From Chryseobacterium gleum (GTDB lineage Bacteria; Bacteroidota; Bacteroidia; Flavobacteriales_D; Sanyastnellaceae), in contig CAMDFE010000028.1 of the NCBI GenBank assembly GCA_945897395.1, positions 1 to 11,001 of the forward strand: a stretch of 11,001 bases of DNA, written 5' to 3'. The position numbers and the translations under genes are program-made. This document shows, piece after piece, positions 7,601 through 11,001 of the stretch; within the stretch, counting starts at the first letter, position 1; each line of letters begins with the position of its first letter. Below the pieces are notes generated by a model. It was not told the DNA's origin and ran no database searches. It worked only from the letters and a program-made list of their open reading frames with translations.

Positions 7601-8605
7601 TTCCAAGCTCAATATCCAAACGTGAATAACGTAATTGGAAATTTAGGTTTCTCATTCAACAACAATGGAGAAACACTTCAAGTAATAAATCACAATGGAA
7701 ACGTGGTTGAAGAAATTTCTTATTCAACAGCTTACCCATGGCCTTTGGGAACAGATGGCGAAGGAAGGTCTCTTGAGTTTGAAGGAAATGGAAAGAACCC
7801 AAGTAATCCGAATTCATGGTTCGCTGGCTGCGTTGCAGGTTCTCCGGGAGAAGCTTATTTTGCATGTGACTCTTCGGTTGTTATTTCTGAAATCAATTAC
7901 AAATCGTTTGCAGGCGCCGATGCCGGTGATTGGTTTGAAGTCCATTCAACTCTCGATACCGATTTAGATATTAGCAACTGGAAGGTTTCAGATGGCGGTG
8001 TTACAGGTGGGTACACATTCCCGCAAGGAACAATCCTTGCTGCTCATGGGTATGTCGTTGTTGCGGAAGACGCAAATTTGTTCAATGCTATTCATCCAGA
8101 TGTAACAACTATTCAAACTCCAATGGGTTTTGTTTTGGGTGGAACCGACGATATTTTAGTTTACAACGAAAGTCAAGTGTTACAGTTTTCTGTGAGCTAC
8201 CGTAACGCTGCTCCTTGGACTACTGAACCAAACGGTTTTGGAAAAACGTTGGAATTGTTAAGCACCACAGACTTAATGAACGAGGCTTACAATTGGTTCG
8301 CAGGTTGTCCTTTCGGTTCTCCGAACACAGCTTACGATCCAACGTGTGGAGTAGGGGTTGAAGAAGAAGGAAATGTATTGTTCTCTGTTTATCCTAATCC
8401 AGCGAATACTGTTTTGAACGTGAAGTGCTCAACCCAGGCGATTGTAACTGTATTCGATGTAACAGGTAAATTAATTGAAAGCAAAAATTTGAAGGAAGGA
8501 TATTCTTCAGTTGACGTTTCAAATTTGAACAGTGGAATGTATTATGTTCGAGTAATGACCACCTCTGGAATCTCGAATGTGCAAGCCGTCATGGTTCAGC
8601 ACTAA
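4613..8605 (+). CDS. Secreted multidomain CotH kinase-like / lamin-tail protein with T9SS sorting domain
   Basis: Large exported protein of 1330 residues, fully open from the ATG at 4613. In order: signal peptide 1-19 (MKRLVILSYLAILVSPVLA, then Q); first half of a lamin-tail domain (LTD) about 20-97; inserted jelly-roll-like domain about 98-290 (FLRKTFNI, DYDDGFVAYINGVEIAR); second LTD half about 291-353; a chitobiase/hexosaminidase C-terminal-like domain about 361-436 (IRYTLDGSIP); a CotH domain about 445-765; an InlB B-repeat-like domain about 838-921 (GYTFDHWSP, AFTAWFEG); two further LTDs about 925-1085 and 1087-1245; and a type A T9SS C-terminal domain about 1256-1330 (YPNPANTVLNV). It should cross the inner membrane by Sec and the outer membrane by T9SS, ending on the cell surface or in the medium. 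The substrate is unknown; adhesion or matrix roles are plausible. It is divergent from the two-component system and converges on the TPR gene with a 2-bp gap. Domain edges are estimates by eye. Confidence 0.93.
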   Translation: MKRLVILSYLAILVSPVLAQVDLSELSQTNMSILADEDGDYSDWLEIRNNGLSLANIGGYGITNDPLVPFKWVLPSYDLAPGEHKLIWTSGKNRIPVVDHFETVIAANDVWSYIVPTAEPNASWRSPGATGLVGWTTAVGGIGSGDNDDGTSIPIATSVFLRKTFNITDVTTIHDLLFYMDYDDGFVAYINGVEIARATLGSAGVLTPFNTLASGNHEANGYQGIPLTMYTVNLLALPNLLVNGENVLAIQVHNVATNSSDLTSNAFIAAGVTTSTMQYAPALAWMNLAAPIAWHTNFEMSTGDQIMLSLPTGAPADLVTVPQMNVDYSYNHSGLSWCFSTEPTPSAINSAVCYSAFLTKPVIDVPAGIYGTGQSVSISSTSINAVIRYTLDGSIPVDTSMIYAAPLNVPVTTVVSARTFSFDNSVLPSPTEKNTYVINEAYVGLPVISLSTDNANLYDNNTGIYVLGPPDYNTNYPYFGSNIWEDWERFSYIEYIATDSTQKFEGCIGLKIHGGWSRAQPQKSFRVKCRDEYGFKNIQYPLIPDKPQVTEYKNFNLRNGGNDYDGSRMRDAFMQRLTKGTHNDYMGYSPVIVFLNGEYFGEYELREVLNKHYVESNYGYNSDSVTVITENYLDGLDPNDGTLDNFWPMYNAVANGDAASPTYYETANSYLDLENFIDYIAAETYYGNGDWSNGYPNNIKFWNFPGEKWRMMLMDLDFGYGLYGAVPTDNFITQAINDPSIHMDAICSKLIQNTQFRNYFIDRYADLINTIWQQNKVSALGNSMINEVAPWIPRHHTRWSGNMNNFNNTMTNMLNWNNSRISGARNVIQSQFALSGQVTYTLDVQPAGAGRIHISTIEPSELEYPWSGVYFKGVPVRITAVPNPGYTFDHWSPNSIFNTNNLNQVLDINPVGNTAFTAWFEGSPVVNALEVSELMVNSENSIDGGDWMEIHNLLNVPLDLSSYAVRDSNFLHVFNIPLSTVIPANGYLVVAQDTAVFQAQYPNVNNVIGNLGFSFNNNGETLQVINHNGNVVEEISYSTAYPWPLGTDGEGRSLEFEGNGKNPSNPNSWFAGCVAGSPGEAYFACDSSVVISEINYKSFAGADAGDWFEVHSTLDTDLDISNWKVSDGGVTGGYTFPQGTILAAHGYVVVAEDANLFNAIHPDVTTIQTPMGFVLGGTDDILVYNESQVLQFSVSYRNAAPWTTEPNGFGKTLELLSTTDLMNEAYNWFAGCPFGSPNTAYDPTCGVGVEEEGNVLFSVYPNPANTVLNVKCSTQAIVTVFDVTGKLIESKNLKEGYSSVDVSNLNSGMYYVRVMTTSGISNVQAVMVQH
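4670..5671 (+). other. N-terminal lamin-tail domain apparently interrupted by an inserted jelly-roll-like domain
   Basis: Residues 20-97 carry the first half of an LTD (SDWLEIRNN, then LAPGEHKLIWTSGKNR at 79-94). The second half, with the usual HTNFEMSTGDQIML and a WCFSTEPTPSAIN ending, does not resume until about residue 295. The roughly 195 residues between (about 4904-5482) look like a separate galactose-binding/jelly-roll-like module: WRSPGATGLVGWTTAVGGIG, then FLRKTFNI, DDGFVAYINGVEIAR and NVLAIQVHN. Similar modules occur in surface proteins of Bacteroidota and Planctomycetes. The boundaries and the nested arrangement are my reading of the motifs. Confidence 0.6.
5945..6907 (+). other. 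CotH kinase-like domain
   Basis: Residues about 445-765 match the CotH family, an atypical kinase fold known from Bacillus spore-coat CotH and fungal invasins. Visible blocks are LPVISLSTD at the start, GLKIHGGWSRAQPQKSFRVK (509-528), FNLRNGG (555-561), YELREVLNKHYV (603-614) and the putative active-site region GNGDW (687-691) to RMMLMDLDFGYG (710-721). By analogy with B. subtilis CotH, Asp690 is a candidate catalytic Asp and Asp715/Asp717 candidate metal ligands. These assignments are by eye. Activity in an ATP-poor extracellular setting is unproven. Confidence 0.85.
7385..8347 (+). repeat. Tandem pair of lamin-tail domains (intragenic repeat)
   Basis: Two diverged copies of an approximately 160-residue lamin-tail domain lie back to back, about 7385-7867 and 7871-8347. 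Both contain SE[LI], then GDW[MF]E[IV]H, an [LI]PANGYLVVAQD / ILAAHGYVVVAED strand, an F-x-F-x-x-GG/NN turn and an ending NxWFAGC..GSP..AY..C. The ending includes a Cys pair in each copy (1073/1085 and 1232/1245). The pattern points to an old domain duplication within the gene. LTDs in bacterial secreted proteins are thought to act as binding or attachment modules. Confidence 0.8.
8378..8605 (+). other. Type A T9SS C-terminal sorting domain
   Basis: The last 75 or so residues begin LFSVYPNPANTVLNV and continue through VTVFDVTGKLIESKNL, SSVDVSNLNSGMYYVRV and a final VQAVMVQH. This is the standard Por-type sorting signal, recognised by the T9SS translocon and usually removed when the cargo is released or attached to the surface. 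It is intact to the stop codon. Confidence 0.93.
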
Positions 8606-8607
8606 GA

Positions 8608-10413
8608 TTATTGAACTTCGCCTTTTAAAGCGCGATAACGTTTACGTGCGTCTATAACGAATAAACTTCCTGGGAAGTCGTTCAGTAGGCGCTCGTAGTG
8701 TGTTTGGGCCTTTGCTAAATCCTTGAAATGCTTTTCTTCTATTTCTGCCAGGGCGAATAAGGCATCATCGGCATATATTCCTTCGAAATGAATGTTAACC
8801 AATTCCGTGTAGAGTTGAATTGCTTTTTCAAAATCTCCTTGCTTTCTGTAAATGTTCGCCTTTGTAAATAAAATTTCATCGGTGAGCGAATGTCCTGGGA
8901 AGGCTGTGGTAATGCTATCGAGTGTTTGGAAGCTAAGTTCAAACTGATTTTGGTAAGCGAGCAATTCTGCACGCGCATACTGCATCATAGGCAGCGGAAT
9001 AGTATCCATGTTGAAGTTGTCTGTTATGAGAAGCGAAAGCTGCATAGCATTGTTCGAAATGAGTTTGGAGGTAGATGCTTTCAACACATCTAATTGTCCT
9101 TGCGCCCATTCGAAATCTCCCGTGTAAAATGAAATTTTCGCGTTGCGAAATTTAGCTTCATGTCCGAGCACATCGTCTTTAAAGTCCAATTCAATTTGTG
9201 AAAAGAGGAGGGAAGCTTCCCAGATTTTATTTTGAAAGAGAAGCACATCGCCCAACTCAAGCTTAATCTCTGCAAGGGTTTTCGCATTTACACCACCCAA
9301 AGCAAGCGCTGCTTTCAAAAGCTCTTCGGCGTCTTTTGAATTGTTCAAATAAAAAGTCTTGAGGTGCGCCCAATCCTTTTTCAAAAGTGCCAATTCGTTA
9401 GCCTGAACAATGTCTTTTTGAATAGCAGCGTACTCGGTATCTAAAGCTAAGAATTCTTGGTTGGTAGTGAATTCATTCTGATTTAATAGCAAACTTAACA
9501 TCTGAAGCTTTTTCACACTGGCTTGCTGATAGAAAACAGATGATTTTCCTTTCGCAATAACAGCGTCATAGCATTTCTTGGCAACGTTGTACTCTTCGTT
9601 GTTGGTAGCTTGAATGGCTAAATTCATTAAACGATTTCCGTTTTCGTTGTTTCGTTTGTCCAATGCGTTTAATTGAATAAACGCGCCATTGAAATCGCGA
9701 CGTTGCATGAGGAACCACGCTAAGAATTCTGAATAGATGGCAGTGTTAGGATCTGTCTGAATTCGCTTAAGTACAAGTGTTTTCAAATCATTACATCGCA
9801 CTTCGTCTTCTTGAAAATCGACTAACTGCATGAGCGAAGTTTCTACTTGTCCGAGATAAGAAGGTTCCTCTTTCAAGATATCCATATAAGCATCGCACAT
9901 GCCTTGAAAATTCCCCAATGATCCCTGCACTCCTGCAATTTCAAAGGAATAGGTATAGCCGTCTTTGCCTAGTGTTTTCCCTTTTTCATAGGTCTTCAAA
10001 GCCCAAGCATACAAGTTAACTTCTAAAAATTTCTGTCCCAACTCAAGAATAGGCATCCGGAAAGCGGCTGTTTTATCCAACGCAGTTTGGTAAGCATCTG
10101 CAGCATTTTTATCGTGCTTGAAATGCGAGTATAAGTTGCCTAAATCAACATTTAAAGTAACGTCTTTGGTTTGCTTCAACCTCTTTTTGATAAGGGTTTC
10201 TGCCTCTTTTTCTAGGCTTAACTCAATCAGGGTTGTTTTGTAATTTTCGAAAATCTCATTCTCGAATCCCTCTTTCGAAAGCTTCTCGTAATACATCTTA
10301 GCTTCGGTGAATTTACCGTCAAAGAAATACTGCTCTGCAATTTCAAAGTCGCGCTGACCGAATGAACATTCGGTAGCTAGTATTAAAAGCGCTATGAGCC
10401 AAAGCTTTTTCAT
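8608..10413 (-). CDS. Exported tetratricopeptide-repeat protein
   Basis: A 601-residue protein with a signal peptide (MKKLWLIALLILATECSFG, then Q). The Cys in TEC does not sit in a good lipobox, so the mature form is more likely soluble periplasmic or envelope-associated than lipidated. Almost all the rest is helical TPR-like repeats. The first is at about 21-50 (FEIAEQYFFDGKFTEAKMYYEKL) and the clearest are at the C-terminus, about 510-598 (ILFTKANIYRKQGDFEKAIQLY; ALFALAEIEEKHFKDLAKAQ; YERLLNDFPGS). That end resembles BamD/YbgF-type envelope TPRs. TPR proteins are scaffolds, and no catalytic motif is seen. It follows the lipoprotein gene after 3 nt, so the two are probably cotranscribed and may act together. 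Its stop is 2 bp from the convergent CotH gene. The exact partner and process are unknown. Confidence 0.88.
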   Translation of the reverse strand: MKKLWLIALLILATECSFGQRDFEIAEQYFFDGKFTEAKMYYEKLSKEGFENEIFENYKTTLIELSLEKEAETLIKKRLKQTKDVTLNVDLGNLYSHFKHDKNAADAYQTALDKTAAFRMPILELGQKFLEVNLYAWALKTYEKGKTLGKDGYTYSFEIAGVQGSLGNFQGMCDAYMDILKEEPSYLGQVETSLMQLVDFQEDEVRCNDLKTLVLKRIQTDPNTAIYSEFLAWFLMQRRDFNGAFIQLNALDKRNNENGNRLMNLAIQATNNEEYNVAKKCYDAVIAKGKSSVFYQQASVKKLQMLSLLLNQNEFTTNQEFLALDTEYAAIQKDIVQANELALLKKDWAHLKTFYLNNSKDAEELLKAALALGGVNAKTLAEIKLELGDVLLFQNKIWEASLLFSQIELDFKDDVLGHEAKFRNAKISFYTGDFEWAQGQLDVLKASTSKLISNNAMQLSLLITDNFNMDTIPLPMMQYARAELLAYQNQFELSFQTLDSITTAFPGHSLTDEILFTKANIYRKQGDFEKAIQLYTELVNIHFEGIYADDALFALAEIEEKHFKDLAKAQTHYERLLNDFPGSLFVIDARKRYRALKGEVQ

Positions 10414-10416
10414 ATT

Positions 10417-10989
10417 TTATTTTGAAGAAGCTGCAATACTGTCGCACCAGAATTTCACTTGGTTGTAATAGCGAGCAAATCGGTTGTCAATGGAATCAGA
10501 TTTTTGAACAACGAATTCAATTTCTTTCACCAATGAAGCATTGATGGTTTTTTCTTGTTGAATTTGTTTCTTCAAATATTCGTCGTTGATTTCATTTCCA
10601 ACTGCATCGTGCGTTGCATTTTCGCTTAATGCTTTTTTAAGTGATGTGAGTTGTTCTCTAGAAACAGTTAGTCCGTTTGCAATTGTCTCTCGGCGCTTTT
10701 CGAATTCAGGAATGATCTTGCGAATCGTTCGGTAAGAAACCAATTCAAAGGCAATACTCTTCTTCATGTCGCCTTTGTAGTTGTCATGAATGAAATCGAG
10801 GTGCTTGTTCACCGTGTCTACCTTGGCTTGAAGCTCATCGAGATTAAGCTTTTCGTAGGGACCTGCTACATTCTCCAATACGTTCGAAATGGAATCGATT
10901 TGTTTTACATAGTTTGTTCTATCTGGTGGGGTGCACGAATGCAATGAAAGCAGAAGTGCCGATGCCATGAAGAAGTAAAGTATGCGCAT
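10417..10989 (-). CDS. Small coiled-coil lipoprotein of unknown function
   Basis: From the ATG at 10989 the protein has 190 residues. An upstream TTG at 10995 in the same frame is less likely as the start. The N-terminus MRILYFFMASALLLSLHSC is a lipoprotein signal with lipobox L-H-S-C, making Cys19 the lipidated residue, followed by a short TPPDRTN linker. The rest is charged and helical, with heptad-like stretches such as IDSISNVLENV, LQAKVDTVNKHLDFI, REQLTSLKKALSE and KKQIQQEKTINASLVKEIEF, suggesting a coiled coil reaching from a membrane into the periplasm. No known family is recognised. The TPR gene starts 3 nt downstream, so they probably form one operon. The promoter lies outside the window. 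Confidence 0.85.
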   Translation of the reverse strand: MRILYFFMASALLLSLHSCTPPDRTNYVKQIDSISNVLENVAGPYEKLNLDELQAKVDTVNKHLDFIHDNYKGDMKKSIAFELVSYRTIRKIIPEFEKRRETIANGLTVSREQLTSLKKALSENATHDAVGNEINDEYLKKQIQQEKTINASLVKEIEFVVQKSDSIDNRFARYYNQVKFWCDSIAASSK

Positions 10990-11001
10990 ATTCAAAAATT
11001 A

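Noticed and set aside
7695..7967. 90-codon plus-strand open frame inside the CotH gene
   Set aside because: Out-of-frame shadow in a gene with continuous domains; no independent start signal.
10990..10995. TTG start two codons upstream of the lipoprotein ATG
   Set aside because: ATG at 10989 gives a normal lipoprotein signal; nothing favours the rarer TTG.

Overview
The window looks like chromosomal DNA of a Bacteroidota bacterium, probably of the order Flavobacteriales (inference). The evidence is a C-terminal sorting domain of the type IX secretion system (T9SS), a 7TMR-DISM sensor kinase paired with a NarL-type regulator, a TATATTTG match to the Bacteroidota -7 promoter element, A-rich leaders without clear Shine-Dalgarno sequences, and moderately AT-rich codon use. 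No RNA gene, CRISPR array, insertion sequence, phage gene or broken gene was found. No stretch longer than 188 bases lacks a gene.

Left block, minus strand, read from 4424 down to 1. A 7TMR-DISM histidine kinase overlaps its LuxR/NarL-type response regulator by 20 bp. After a 31-nt gap with a candidate promoter come 3-hydroxybutyryl-CoA dehydrogenase, then ribF (riboflavin kinase/FAD synthetase, GTG start, 6 nt downstream). Last is the 5' end of an exported protein whose ATG lies inside the end of ribF; it runs off the window at base 1.

Centre. A 188-bp divergent region (4425-4612) separates the kinase from a 1330-residue secreted protein on the plus strand. It carries an exact 10-bp direct repeat with an 11-bp period. 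The large protein reads, in order: signal peptide, a lamin-tail domain apparently split by an inserted jelly-roll-like domain, a chitobiase/hexosaminidase C-terminal-like domain, a CotH kinase-like domain, an InlB B-repeat-like domain, two tandem lamin-tail domains and a T9SS type A sorting domain. It is the most unusual gene here: a predicted cell-surface or released protein with a kinase-like fold whose substrate cannot be told from sequence.

Right block, minus strand, 10989 down to 8608. A small helical lipoprotein is followed after 3 nt by a 601-residue exported TPR protein, apparently one envelope-related transcription unit. It converges on the CotH gene with only 2 bp between the stop codons.

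The two-component system is the only regulator in view and is divergent from the CotH gene, so it is a natural candidate for controlling it. That link is inference from position. The remaining genes are core metabolism or poorly characterised envelope proteins. I see no clearly new defence or mobile system.
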